A DNA stretch of 64,000 bases from CBDDCA01 sp965218205 (GTDB taxonomy: Bacteria > Spirochaetota > Spirochaetia > WTKD01 > G963693115): positions 248,001-312,000 of the forward strand of contig OZ244590.1 of the NCBI GenBank assembly GCA_965218205.1. The letters run 5' to 3'. The position numbers and the translations under genes are program-made. The notes below the pieces were generated by a model, which had not been told where the DNA came from, did not search any database, and saw only the letters and a program-made list of their open reading frames with translations. The first letter of the stretch is position 1, and each line of letters begins with the position of its first letter. Shown in pieces: positions 33,754-43,379 of the stretch.

Positions 33754-35655
33754 CTAATTTTTATGAAAGAAACGCTCTGAGAAAGAACTATAGTCTTCAA
33801 GTGAAGCATCACGGAGGCACATTTCAATGATCATTCTTCCTAGTGGATCTAATGCATTATCTTGTAAATAGAGATCTAACTGTTCCTTAAAGAAAGCTAT
33901 TATCTGATCACTTCCTTCATTGTATGCTGCTTGTCCTACTTCTGCTTGTTCGTCTACTCGTAAGAGTCCTCGTGAAATTGGAGTACTACTAAAGCGAAGC
34001 GTTGCTGGGGTATACCCTAGTAAACTACAACGAGCAGGGATAAGCTGATGTTGTTTGTAGTTTACTCCCCCTCTTCTTGCAAGAATTTCTCGTGATGTCC
34101 ATTGTGCACTAAATCCTACATAGTAAGCACCTATGAATTGGTTGGGGATGAGTACGAATTTTGTATCAGGAGTTTCTTGTATTTGATGAAGTAAAATATT
34201 TGCCTGTTCTACTCTTGTTCCTGTAGCAAATGGCCAGTAAGATCCTACCCCTTCACTTACAAGTCCTTTTCCTGCAGAAATAATACTTGGATTAGAGTGT
34301 CCACGTGGAGCTACTAATCGCCATAGCCAAGCAAGTGGAGGTGGCAATATATGAAGCATACCAACTATACCATAGGTAGGGTTTTCTTTTGTGCAACGAG
34401 GGGTGCGTACACCAAAGCTACGAATATCTACTTCAAGAGGTTTATTTACAATGTTAGGAATATCTTTCCTAGGAACAACTACTCTTGGGTTAGGGCAAGG
34501 TTTATCAGGAGCATCAAGTGTATGTTCCCATAATAATGCAGTTGCTCCAGCTTTTCCATCAATGTTAAGAAATACCAGTGGTTCAGGAGGAGATATACAT
34601 AGACTTTCTAAAATAATATCTGTGCCATAGCTTTTAAGATGATCTACTCGTAAGAACCATGCGTTTTCAGCATCTTCAACCACTAGCTTGCTTCCTTTGT
34701 TTTTTGAAGGGTGTACAAGTCCCATATCATCAGTAAGCGGATAAAGGGTACAAGTATCGTTCATGCTGAGAACAATACTATCATGGTTGTCGGGATTACG
34801 TGCAAGTAAAAGATTTCCTTTTTTTGTATGGGCATCTTGTGTCATTTCTGTTTTTCCTCCGCCTGATGCTCCTTCATGCATAATGACTATTTCACATTCA
34901 TATGGAGTTACCACTTTTACTGTTGAACAGTGAAGTGTTGTCCATTTTTCTTCTGCAGTTTCTCCTATGTTGAGTAGTATGCTGTACACTCCTTTTTTAG
35001 CACTTGGTCCTGGATAAAGATTGTAAGAAAATACTTCATGAGTTTTTTCTTTTCGATTATGCACTACCACTTGTTTTCCTTCAAAATGTGTATGTCTAAA
35101 TGGGGGGGCAACAAATATTATTCCTCTGGGAGCCTTGTTTTCTGCAGGTAATTTTTGTATAGGAACAAAGCCTTGCAGATCACCTAAAGTGAGGGCAAAA
35201 AAAGCAGCATCTTTTGGCACAAGAGCAAGCGAAAGGTATCCTGCTTCTTCGGTGCCTGAATAAAATGGTACTACATATAATTTTTGTTTCTTTAACCAAT
35301 CGAATGTTTCTTTTCTTGTAACGGAAAAATCTTTTGAAAATATTTCTTTGTATGTTTTTTTATTCGTTGGATTATTATCAGCAATAACCATTGCATTTGG
35401 ATCTCTGCGTCTCATATAGGTATCATGAAAATTAACAGAGAGTCCATTTTTACAGCGAACAACACTGATTTCTTTATACGATTTTCCATTGCCTATATCA
35501 AATGTCACATCTACGTGATCTTTAGTGTTACCTTCAAAAATCTTTTCAATAATTTCCCTCTTTGATTTTACAAATAATAGTTCAGGGCTTGTTTGTAATA
35601 TATCAACTATTTCCTTGTCTAAGGTAAATGCTTCCAATATTTTTTTTAGAGACAT
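33754..35655 (-). CDS. DUF4914-like P-loop protein
   Basis: About 633 aa from ATG 35655, chosen because AAAGGAG lies just upstream. It contains a P-loop HEGASGGGKTEMTQDA near residue 280 and a PEPCK-like layout, with LFLNIDGKAGATALLWEHTLDAP, ISAGKGLVSEGVGSYWPFATGTR and KFVLIPNQFIGAYYVGFSAQW. I believe this matches DUF4914, a family of large proteins in spirochaetes and clostridia without a known role. The kinase-like nucleotide site is visible, but the reaction is unknown. An 18-bp palindrome lies 27 nt upstream. Confidence 0.65.
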   Translation of the reverse strand: MSLKKILEAFTLDKEIVDILQTSPELLFVKSKREIIEKIFEGNTKDHVDVTFDIGNGKSYKEISVVRCKNGLSVNFHDTYMRRRDPNAMVIADNNPTNKKTYKEIFSKDFSVTRKETFDWLKKQKLYVVPFYSGTEEAGYLSLALVPKDAAFFALTLGDLQGFVPIQKLPAENKAPRGIIFVAPPFRHTHFEGKQVVVHNRKEKTHEVFSYNLYPGPSAKKGVYSILLNIGETAEEKWTTLHCSTVKVVTPYECEIVIMHEGASGGGKTEMTQDAHTKKGNLLLARNPDNHDSIVLSMNDTCTLYPLTDDMGLVHPSKNKGSKLVVEDAENAWFLRVDHLKSYGTDIILESLCISPPEPLVFLNIDGKAGATALLWEHTLDAPDKPCPNPRVVVPRKDIPNIVNKPLEVDIRSFGVRTPRCTKENPTYGIVGMLHILPPPLAWLWRLVAPRGHSNPSIISAGKGLVSEGVGSYWPFATGTRVEQANILLHQIQETPDTKFVLIPNQFIGAYYVGFSAQWTSREILARRGGVNYKQHQLIPARCSLLGYTPATLRFSSTPISRGLLRVDEQAEVGQAAYNEGSDQIIAFFKEQLDLYLQDNALDPLGRMIIEMCLRDASLEDYSSFSERFFHKN

Positions 35656-35681
35656 ACAGTAACTCCTTTTCGTTTTTTCAA

Positions 35682-35699
35682 TAGTGTAACAGTACACTA
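35682..35699. promoter_or_regulatory. Operator-like palindrome
   Basis: TAGTGTA-ACAG-TACACTA is a perfect 7-bp inverted repeat located 27-44 nt upstream of the DUF4914-like start, within its likely promoter. A second, imperfect palindrome (ACTCATATGTA against TACATTAGTGAGT) follows at about 35699-35725. The regulator is unknown. Confidence 0.4.
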
Positions 35700-35866
35700 C
35701 TCATATGTATCGTACATTAGTGAGTATATATTTAGTATATTATATTATAAGAATTTCTATACAATAGTAATTATGCTATTATGGAAATAACAAAAATTAT
35801 AGTATTTGCTATAATATTGTTGTGTATGCTGATAATTACACGATAATAAAATAAAAGGAGATCTTT

Positions 35867-35968
35867 ATGAAAGAACGGTTGAAAAAACAGCTGAAAAAAG
35901 GATGGCTGAGTAGAGAGCTACAAGCCGTGAAAAAAATCGGGGGGGGGGGGGGTACACTCTCGATATAA
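35867..35968 (+). CDS. Out-of-frame 5' segment of the phase-variable FN3 lipoprotein gene
   Basis: It starts at ATG 35867 after AAAGGAG (35854-35860) and encodes 24 residues ending ELQAVKKI. It then enters a 14-G tract and stops after TLSI. If the tract had 13 or 16 G, the frame would read on through VHSRYKQNITLVALF into the lipoprotein signal peptide and the 1,537-aa body below. The good ribosome site and this exact fit make 35867 the true start of the large gene, caught in the OFF state. Confidence 0.8.
   Translation: MKERLKKQLKKGWLSRELQAVKKIGGGGGTLSI
35939..35952 (+). repeat. Homopolymeric G14 tract (phase-variation switch)
   Basis: Fourteen consecutive G residues lie within the coding region, after codon 24. 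A change of length by slippage would shift the frame. 13 or 16 G gives a full-length lipoprotein, while 14 or 15 G gives early stops. It is the only G or C run of this length seen in the AT-rich window. Confidence 0.9.
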
Positions 35969-35999
35969 GCAAAACATAACTCTCGTTGCACTGTTTTTA

Positions 36000-38900
36000 G
36001 TGCTAGCAATAACTACCCTCATACTCGTAGGATGTTCGGAGGGCAGTAGCAGTTCCTCATCAGGCGGAGGAGGAGGGAAACAGGTAACCCCGACACTTGC
36101 ATCACTGTCCAATGTGCAGATACAAGCATCAGGCAATGACGGGACGCTCTCGTTACGCTGGCAAGCTCCAAGCGATGCCACGCATGTAGTAGTAAACGCT
36201 ACCTCTACTGCACCAGCACAAGTCATACAAGTGCGTGTTCCTGCAATAGAATATCAAACACTCTTTCAACAAGGACAATCGTACAAACTCAAAGGCTTGC
36301 AAGCACTCACTAACTACACAGTAGAGATAGAGGCACAAAAGGACACAGAAGTATCACCAAAAACAACACGCACTGTGACAACACTGATAGATACCACTAC
36401 CCCACAAGACACATTGACACAGATAGGAGTAGAAAAGTCGGGGGATGGCATAAAAATAACATGGGACAAAGAACGACTAGCATCAGGCAAGACAGACATA
36501 GCAGAAGCAACAATAGTGGTAAAAAGCACAACTGGTGCTATAGTGCTTGCACAAGCTACCGTGCAGAACCTACAGCAAGGAGAAGTTACGCTTCCAAATA
36601 TCTCCACGCTTGCAGGCATATCCTATGATGTAGAAGTACGCTACAAAGACAGAAATGACAACACAAGCAGTCCTACAACAGTACTGACAGGCGTGCAAGC
36701 ATCAGCACTCTCACAAACAGTAGCAGCACTGCCAGAGGCAGATCTTACAGTAACAGCAAACGATAAAGACAATAGCCCAGCCGATGAAAGCCTGCTTATC
36801 AAGTGGGGGAGCTTTACCTTTGGAACAGGCAGTACAGCAAAAAGCCTCTTAGTACGAGTAACAGCAACCGCAACACAGACGATAGTAGCAGAAGAGACAA
36901 TAGACAAAGATACCAGTGCAACCAATGTTAGCAGTGCAACTGCACAGGCAAAAGAATACGCCACTGTGTATGTAGCAAAGGATGGCATAGCACTCACAAA
37001 ACTCTACGGCACGCTTACGTACAAAGTAGAAGTGTATGTCTCTCAAAACGGAAAGTACTCCACTGCAGTGTCAAAAGAACAAGCAACAACCGACAAAACA
37101 ACAAAGCCCGTTACAAACCTCAGTGCCGTAGGAGGAGCAACAAGCATAGTAGTAAGCTGGCAAGCACCTAATGTACGAGATTACGCAGGAGTGACCATAA
37201 CAGCAACAGAGAAAGAGAGCAAAACACCAGCAAAGACAGTAACAATAACAGACAGAGCAGTACGCAACACGCAAATAATAGGCCTCAAAGCCACCACCGA
37301 GTACACAGTAGCAGTCGTATCAATGGACAGTGCAGGCAACAAAGGAACAGAAGCAACAACCACAGTAGATACAGGAGCAGATAGCACCGTTCCCGATCCA
37401 GTAACAAACATACAGGCAAGCTATCCCTTCGTATCAGCAACAAAAGTAGAAACACAAATAACATGGACAGCACCCGATGCAACAAAAGCCAAGAACAAAG
37501 ACATAAAAGAATACAGCATAAGCATACAAGAGAAAGGCACAACTACCACAGTACTGAACGAGAAAAAAATACCCTATCCCACAACATCGCTCTCTGTCGA
37601 AGAACTCAGTCAAGGAAAAACATACACAGTAACAATACAAGCAATAGACTATGCAGAAAACAAAAGTAGCCAAGCCACACAAGACATAACAACACCCACC
37701 CCACTCACAGCACCCTCAGCAGAACTCTTTCAAAGCAAGCCCGCCCTCGTTACAACAACAGGAGCAATACAAATAAAAGCAACCTTTACGCAAGCACCTA
37801 GATCAAATAAGTACTACACCCTGCGTATGTACGATAGCACTACACTGGTAGCAGAAAAAAGCATAACAAACCCAGCAACCACCATTAGCTTTGGCATAGC
37901 AGATGGCATAGAAGTATCAGCAACACAAGCAAATGCAAAACAATATAGCTTTACCTTTCTCACAGTAGAAAATAACAGAGTAAGCCCTCCAACAACGCTC
38001 ACAGACAAAGTAGCAGTATATGATGCAATATCCACTGTCCCGCCCGCACCAGAAAGCCTCACTCTGCTTATTGCAGAATCAACAGCAACAAGCGATACCG
38101 TACAGTACGAGTTTGAAAAAGGAACAATTACCAGCAATCACAAAGCACCCAACGGCAGAAAACTCACAGAAGCACAGATACAATACAAAGTATACATAGT
38201 AGCAGGAGATCAGAGTACTAAAACAATAGCCGAAATAAAAGCAATAGCAGGAGTACAAACACAAGATATAGCAATAAACAGTACCTTACGAGGAACATTT
38301 ATAGGAACAAAAGGAGCAGTATATACCATAGGCATAGAAGCAATAAACAAACTGAACCCCTTTACCACAAAGAAAGCACAAAACAAGGATCCAGCACTGA
38401 TACAAAAACTAGAACTGAGCACCATCCCCACCTCAAAAGCAACAGCCCCTAACTCGTCCTTAGCAAACACGCTAGTAGTATCACAATCAACAGACACAAC
38501 AGGAACAATAAAGCTAGTACTCACACAATTAAGCACAATAACAGGAGCAAAAAACAAAGACGGCACAACAGTAACCAGCAATGATGAGCTAGTATACACA
38601 GTGTACGGCTTACAGAAAGACACAACCCCCACAGTAGCAGAAGTACAAAGAGGCAGAAAAGTAACTATAGGCACCGCAAGGAACGGAGTGTACACAGTAC
38701 CAGCCCTTAGCAGTTTAGGCCTGACATCCCCAACAGTAGCAATAAAAGGAGCGACAAAATATCACTTTGTAGTAGAAGTAGCCATAAAAACAGACCCAAG
38801 CAAAAAAGCAGTATCGACAGTGGCAACAGTAACAACCGCATCACAAGCGACCGATCCCGCAGAAGTAAGCAACATACAAGTAAAAGGAGTAGAAGGAAGG

Positions 38901-40613
38901 AATGCAAAGCTATCGTGGACAGCCCCCAGCCTTACTGCAAGCCACAAAACAGACACAGGAGGCACACTAACAGCAGCACAAGTATCGTACAAAGTATACA
39001 AAGTAGCTAAAAGTGGCAATACACAGAGGACAATAGCCCAGATAATAATAGCAGCAGGAGGAAGCCCCACAACAACAGCAGCAGGAACAACCAACAGCAC
39101 TCTGACAGGATTGACAGTAGGCACAAGCTACGAAATAGTCGTGCAAGCAGTAAACAGCACCGATCCCAATAAAGAATCAACAGGTGTCCGCAAGGAGTTT
39201 ATCGCAAAAGAAGCCTATGGAGCACCAGGAAAGCCCACCATACAAGCAAATGCACGAGGAGCAACCATAGTACTTACCATAACAGCCCCAACTGTAAAAG
39301 GAACAGCAGAAGACGGAACAACTACTCTCAGAGATAATCAAATAGATTACAAAGTATACTATATAGCCTCAAAAACAAACATAGATGGAGCAACAGTAAA
39401 AACACGAGCACAAGCAGCAAGCGATGCACAAGTAGGAGCAGAAAAAGACGATGTGCCAACAGGAGCAACAAGCTATACAATACGCAACCTACGATTGAAT
39501 ACAAAGTACTATATCACCGCAGTAGCAGTAAACAGCCTCAAAAAGACAAAAATATCAGCAGAAGCAACAGCAGTCTCTGCCAGCACCCCAGTAGTAATAG
39601 GAAATGCCACAAAAGTTTCAGCAACAGTAGGCACAGCACTGGCACAAAATACAACGAGAGTACTTACCAGCAGTCCTAGTGGACTATCATTTACCTGTGA
39701 TGAAAGCACCTTAGATGACAGCACCCTCAAAGAAGAAACAGGCTTAACAGTAACATTTGCAAAAAATACCAATACAGTAACAATAACAGGCACAGCAAAT
39801 AAATCAAACATACATGATACTGCTATCACTGAGTATAGCTATGGGGTAGTGGAATGTACCATTACTTCGGGAGCAAACTCGGGACAAAAGGTACTTGCGA
39901 CTATCAATGTAGAGACAGGACTGGTGAAACTCCCAAGCGAAGTAGCGAGCTATTACAGACCAACAACAAAGACAGCACTCAAAGCTATTATCACTGCAGA
40001 AAGAGGAGCAGGAAGGCAAAACACCAATAGCCCCAACCTCAACATGATAGATACGAGTGCTATTACTAATATGTCTGGTTTATTTGATAGTGATAGTACT
40101 TTTAATGGAGATCTAACACAGTGGAATACCAGTAATGTAACAAGTATGAGCGATATGTTTTTTGGCAGTAGTGTGTTTAATCAAAATATAGGAAGCTGGG
40201 ATGTGAGTAAAGTTACTGGTATGAGTAATATGTTTGCTAAAACAATTTTTAATCAAAACATAGGAGACTGGGATGTAGAGAGCGTTACTCTAATGAATGG
40301 TATGTTTGCACTTAATAGAGCTTTTAATCAAAATATAGGAAGCTGGAATGTAGAGAATGTTAAGGGTATTTCTAGTATGTTTCAAGGAGCGAGTGCTTTT
40401 AATCAGAATATAGGAAACTGGAATGTAAAGAATGTTGAGACTGCCCTTAGTATGTTTTTTAATGCTACCAAATTTAATCAAAACTTATCATCATGGAAGT
40501 TATGTAAAGCATCAGTAGCATTTTCTCTTGCTTTTCGAGGTTCGGCTATGGCGGGCAAAACAACACAGTACCCAAAAGATAGCACTGATAAAGTAGCATG
40601 CCCCTCATCGTAG
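36000..40613 (+). CDS. Giant FN3-repeat surface lipoprotein with C-terminal DUF285 domain (phase OFF)
   Basis: The open body is 1,537 aa. It starts with a lipoprotein signal (LAITTLILVGC), a Ser/Gly linker, then a long series of fibronectin type III-like domains (repeated ...LSWTAPS..., YKVYKVA, TKYYITAVAVNS). The last 200 residues are BspA/DUF285 repeats (MSDMFFGSSVFNQNIGSWDVS type). FN3 and DUF285 proteins are surface adhesins or host-interaction proteins. The N-terminus in use is probably at 35867 when the G tract is in frame. The FN3 part is A/C-rich and T-poor on this strand, while the DUF285 part returns to the local T-rich style, which suggests a chimeric gene. Confidence 0.88.
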   Translation: MLAITTLILVGCSEGSSSSSSGGGGGKQVTPTLASLSNVQIQASGNDGTLSLRWQAPSDATHVVVNATSTAPAQVIQVRVPAIEYQTLFQQGQSYKLKGLQALTNYTVEIEAQKDTEVSPKTTRTVTTLIDTTTPQDTLTQIGVEKSGDGIKITWDKERLASGKTDIAEATIVVKSTTGAIVLAQATVQNLQQGEVTLPNISTLAGISYDVEVRYKDRNDNTSSPTTVLTGVQASALSQTVAALPEADLTVTANDKDNSPADESLLIKWGSFTFGTGSTAKSLLVRVTATATQTIVAEETIDKDTSATNVSSATAQAKEYATVYVAKDGIALTKLYGTLTYKVEVYVSQNGKYSTAVSKEQATTDKTTKPVTNLSAVGGATSIVVSWQAPNVRDYAGVTITATEKESKTPAKTVTITDRAVRNTQIIGLKATTEYTVAVVSMDSAGNKGTEATTTVDTGADSTVPDPVTNIQASYPFVSATKVETQITWTAPDATKAKNKDIKEYSISIQEKGTTTTVLNEKKIPYPTTSLSVEELSQGKTYTVTIQAIDYAENKSSQATQDITTPTPLTAPSAELFQSKPALVTTTGAIQIKATFTQAPRSNKYYTLRMYDSTTLVAEKSITNPATTISFGIADGIEVSATQANAKQYSFTFLTVENNRVSPPTTLTDKVAVYDAISTVPPAPESLTLLIAESTATSDTVQYEFEKGTITSNHKAPNGRKLTEAQIQYKVYIVAGDQSTKTIAEIKAIAGVQTQDIAINSTLRGTFIGTKGAVYTIGIEAINKLNPFTTKKAQNKDPALIQKLELSTIPTSKATAPNSSLANTLVVSQSTDTTGTIKLVLTQLSTITGAKNKDGTTVTSNDELVYTVYGLQKDTTPTVAEVQRGRKVTIGTARNGVYTVPALSSLGLTSPTVAIKGATKYHFVVEVAIKTDPSKKAVSTVATVTTASQATDPAEVSNIQVKGVEGRNAKLSWTAPSLTASHKTDTGGTLTAAQVSYKVYKVAKSGNTQRTIAQIIIAAGGSPTTTAAGTTNSTLTGLTVGTSYEIVVQAVNSTDPNKESTGVRKEFIAKEAYGAPGKPTIQANARGATIVLTITAPTVKGTAEDGTTTLRDNQIDYKVYYIASKTNIDGATVKTRAQAASDAQVGAEKDDVPTGATSYTIRNLRLNTKYYITAVAVNSLKKTKISAEATAVSASTPVVIGNATKVSATVGTALAQNTTRVLTSSPSGLSFTCDESTLDDSTLKEETGLTVTFAKNTNTVTITGTANKSNIHDTAITEYSYGVVECTITSGANSGQKVLATINVETGLVKLPSEVASYYRPTTKTALKAIITAERGAGRQNTNSPNLNMIDTSAITNMSGLFDSDSTFNGDLTQWNTSNVTSMSDMFFGSSVFNQNIGSWDVSKVTGMSNMFAKTIFNQNIGDWDVESVTLMNGMFALNRAFNQNIGSWNVENVKGISSMFQGASAFNQNIGNWNVKNVETALSMFFNATKFNQNLSSWKLCKASVAFSLAFRGSAMAGKTTQYPKDSTDKVACPSS

Positions 40614-40624
40614 GGTAATACTAC

Positions 40625-40652
40625 AAAGAGAGTGCGTAGCACTCTCTTTTAT
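40625..40652. terminator. Terminator between convergent genes
   Basis: An 11-bp stem, AAAGAGAGTGC/GCACTCTCTTT with a GTA loop, followed by TTTT on the plus strand. A is rich on the other side, so it could serve both the lipoprotein gene and the converging gene. Confidence 0.85.
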
Positions 40653-40669
40653 ATATGAGTTCTCTTTTG

Positions 40670-42106
40670 TTATAGCTTTTCTAATAACAGAGAGCATTTT
40701 CCCGAAGGAAAAGGGAGTGTTTTTTTCTTGCTCATCTCTAGCACATCTACCGAAAAGTAATAGAGTTTTTCAGAGCTGTGACGTATTTCCCATCCTCGTT
40801 TATTTTTTACCAGTAATGTTGAGATGTAGTTCTTTTTGAGTTGAATGTATTCAATGCCAAGTTCTTCAAGGTTAGGGATAACCCAATGTAACATTTTTTT
40901 TGGCAAATTAATTTCTATTCCAATAATATTTTCTATCATTAACACAATAGTTGCTAAGGCTGCATGAATAGTAAAGTGAGGACGAACAGTAATAGCCTTT
41001 GTTGATTTTGCAGGAAGCTCTTTTTTTGCATGATATGCTTCCCAAAACGTGTCAGACAGCTCTTTGTCTTCCGATTCAAATACAGAAAGTACACCGTAAA
41101 GATGTTTGATAATACATTCTCGTAAAAATTCATGGCTTTCGTATTGTTCTAGTCCTTTTATAAGAATGAAATTAAGGAGAAAATGAACACTTCCTTTGTA
41201 TATTTGTCCCGAAGATGAAAAATGAGAATCACTAAGAGATATACAAGGGAAAGGATGATCTGTTTGAAAATGTTCTGGACTTTTGAGGTATTTCATTAAA
41301 GAGTTATATTTATCACTTTTTGGTATATTTGCAAGCAATGGAAAAAAGGAAAGTATTGTTTTCACTTTTATATGATTCATATGTTCATCTAAATCATAGT
41401 AAATTTTATCGATGCTGTCCCAAAAGTGGTTGTTAATAAGCGATTTTAATTGATAGAACATTTTTGTGTATTTGATAACTAAATTGCGATGGTTAGTAAA
41501 GTTGGTGAGCTTTGACATAAAGTTAAATGCTGCTGCCATAAATACATTAAAGTCTATGGGATAATAGGTATGTTTTCGTGCAGGACCAGGCAGAAATGTA
41601 GCACTCAATGGAGCATGGAATAAGCCGTTGGGTTTTTTAGTAAGTGATATAAGCCAATTAAGATAACTGTCCAGTTTAGGAATAATTTCTTTGAGACGTT
41701 TTTTATTATCTGTCTTATTGAAATGATTATATTCTGCCCATAATATGATAGGGCAAGATATGCCTTCGGGATTATCTTTCTTCAGTATTGGCTTAAAAGT
41801 CTGTATGTCGTAGTTAGCACGTATAGCTCCATTTTCTTCTTGATGAGCATAGAAAAAATCTAATGTACTGGTAGGGTTGAATCGATCGTTTGAATACAGT
41901 AGGTAAAATTGAGCACAGGCAGCATCAACAAGATTAAGGCTTTTCATGTTTTCATAGTGTATGCATCCAAAAGAGTGTTCGGGATCTACATTGAGTGTTT
42001 CCCAACTATTCTCTATGCTGGTCCATGTTCTTTCATACATATGTAAGAAATCATATTCAAAGTAATGAAGAATTGGATAATGATTTTCATTTTCTGGAAG
42101 TTTCAT
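40670..42106 (-). CDS. Putative glycoside hydrolase, (alpha/alpha)6 barrel (GH63/MGH1-like)
   Basis: 478 aa, alpha-helical. YENMKSLNLVDAACAQFYLLYSNDRFNPT, HQEENGAIRANYD, CPIILWAEYNHF, FHAPLSATFLPGP and HFWDSIDKIYYDLDE resemble the mannosyl-oligosaccharide glucosidase/trehalase barrel family, in which acidic residues act as general acid and base. No signal peptide is present. It is divergent from apbE. Specificity and activity are not certain, and the assignment comes from motif style only. Confidence 0.5.
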   Translation of the reverse strand: MKLPENENHYPILHYFEYDFLHMYERTWTSIENSWETLNVDPEHSFGCIHYENMKSLNLVDAACAQFYLLYSNDRFNPTSTLDFFYAHQEENGAIRANYDIQTFKPILKKDNPEGISCPIILWAEYNHFNKTDNKKRLKEIIPKLDSYLNWLISLTKKPNGLFHAPLSATFLPGPARKHTYYPIDFNVFMAAAFNFMSKLTNFTNHRNLVIKYTKMFYQLKSLINNHFWDSIDKIYYDLDEHMNHIKVKTILSFFPLLANIPKSDKYNSLMKYLKSPEHFQTDHPFPCISLSDSHFSSSGQIYKGSVHFLLNFILIKGLEQYESHEFLRECIIKHLYGVLSVFESEDKELSDTFWEAYHAKKELPAKSTKAITVRPHFTIHAALATIVLMIENIIGIEINLPKKMLHWVIPNLEELGIEYIQLKKNYISTLLVKNKRGWEIRHSSEKLYYFSVDVLEMSKKKTLPFPSGKCSLLLEKL

Positions 42107-42162
42107 AATAATGGCAAGCTCCTATAAAGATAGTATACTATTATTAAAATATAGTACAAATT

Positions 42163-43275
42163 ATGCGATTTACAATAAGAAAAAATATCTTTATTATCTT
42201 TATTATATCTGTATTCATTTTATCTTGTCAAAAGAGTAATTATAGTGACGCAGAGCTTCTTTTAGGTACAGTAGTGTCAATACAGCTTATAGAAGGTGGA
42301 ACACAAAATCTTATTCAACAGTCTTTTCGTACAATAAAGAGTATAGAGCAAATGATGTCGGTGTCAAGTGACGATTATGATTCTACTGTATTGCTAGACA
42401 TCAATAGACAGTCTCAAGATGCATTGGCACAGTTCTATCGTAGAGAAAATATGAGTAAAGCATTGAGTGAAAAGGGAGTAGACTATACAGACCCTCGTAA
42501 TATACGTGACTATGTTGTTCCTGCAGAGCTTGCAGAGGTGCTTGCAGTGAGTATTGATATAGCACGGATGAGCAATGGAGCGTTTGATCCTACTATAAGT
42601 CCTATAGTGGATGTGTGGGGCTTTAATTCAGAAGAGGCGTTTGTTCCAGACGATAGTGAAATACAGCTACAGCTTGCAAAGGTGCATTGGCAGTCTATGT
42701 TTCTTGAAGGGAATGTATTACGCTTAGGAGTGGGACAGAGTATTGATGTAGGGGCTATTGCGAAAGGGTATGCGGCTGATCTTGTAAAGACATACTTGCA
42801 AGATCAAGGAGTAAGGGCAGCTATTTTAGATTTTGGAGGAAATATTGTTGTTTTTGGTGAAAAGCAACAGGGAAAGTCATGGAACATAGGTATTCAAAAG
42901 CCATATGCTCCTGGTGAGTATGTGCTTGTCTTAAAAATATTCAATACTACAGGAATGTCTATTGTTACAAGTGGTGTATATGAGCGTTACTTTGAAGTAG
43001 ATGGGAAAGAGTATTTTCATATACTGGATCCTCGAACAGGGTATCCTGCACGCAATACTTTGTTAAGTGTGACTATTGTTCATAGTAAGAGTGTTGTGGC
43101 AGACGCGTTAGCGACAGCGGTGTTTGTGATGGGGCTTGAGGAAGCTCACTTATTTATTGAAGCACAACCTGAAGCCGAAGCAATTTTTATTACTCGTGAT
43201 AAAACTATTGTTGTTAGCTCGGGGCTAAAAGATAATGTGGAGCTTGCGAGCAAAGAGTACATGATGGATGAGTAG
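42163..43275 (+). CDS. apbE: FAD:protein FMN transferase (ApbE) lipoprotein
   Basis: 370 aa. The N-terminal lipobox FILSC indicates a lipid-anchored periplasmic protein. ApbE attaches FMN covalently to Thr/Ser of target flavoproteins such as RnfG/NqrC. Motifs are LLGTVVSIQL, NGAFDPTISPIVDVWGF, SIDVGAIAKGYAADLV, AAILDFGGNIVVFG, HILDPRTGYPA and the metal-binding SVVADALATAVFVMG. An RnfC-like gene at 56955 is the only Rnf-related partner in the window. Confidence 0.93.
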   Translation: MRFTIRKNIFIIFIISVFILSCQKSNYSDAELLLGTVVSIQLIEGGTQNLIQQSFRTIKSIEQMMSVSSDDYDSTVLLDINRQSQDALAQFYRRENMSKALSEKGVDYTDPRNIRDYVVPAELAEVLAVSIDIARMSNGAFDPTISPIVDVWGFNSEEAFVPDDSEIQLQLAKVHWQSMFLEGNVLRLGVGQSIDVGAIAKGYAADLVKTYLQDQGVRAAILDFGGNIVVFGEKQQGKSWNIGIQKPYAPGEYVLVLKIFNTTGMSIVTSGVYERYFEVDGKEYFHILDPRTGYPARNTLLSVTIVHSKSVVADALATAVFVMGLEEAHLFIEAQPEAEAIFITRDKTIVVSSGLKDNVELASKEYMMDE

Positions 43276-43379
43276 CAGTAGTTTCTCTCTTCTTAGAAAA
43301 AAACCAAACAATAAGCAAATAATAATCAATCAACATAATAAACTGTAAGTATTACTTTTATAAAACTGATGTATATAAC

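Noticed and set aside
36153..39124. Many minus-strand ORFs opposite the FN3 lipoprotein gene
   Set aside because: They are shadows of a T-poor coding strand (few stop codons on the complement), rich in Val/Cys/Leu, with no ribosome sites or motifs.
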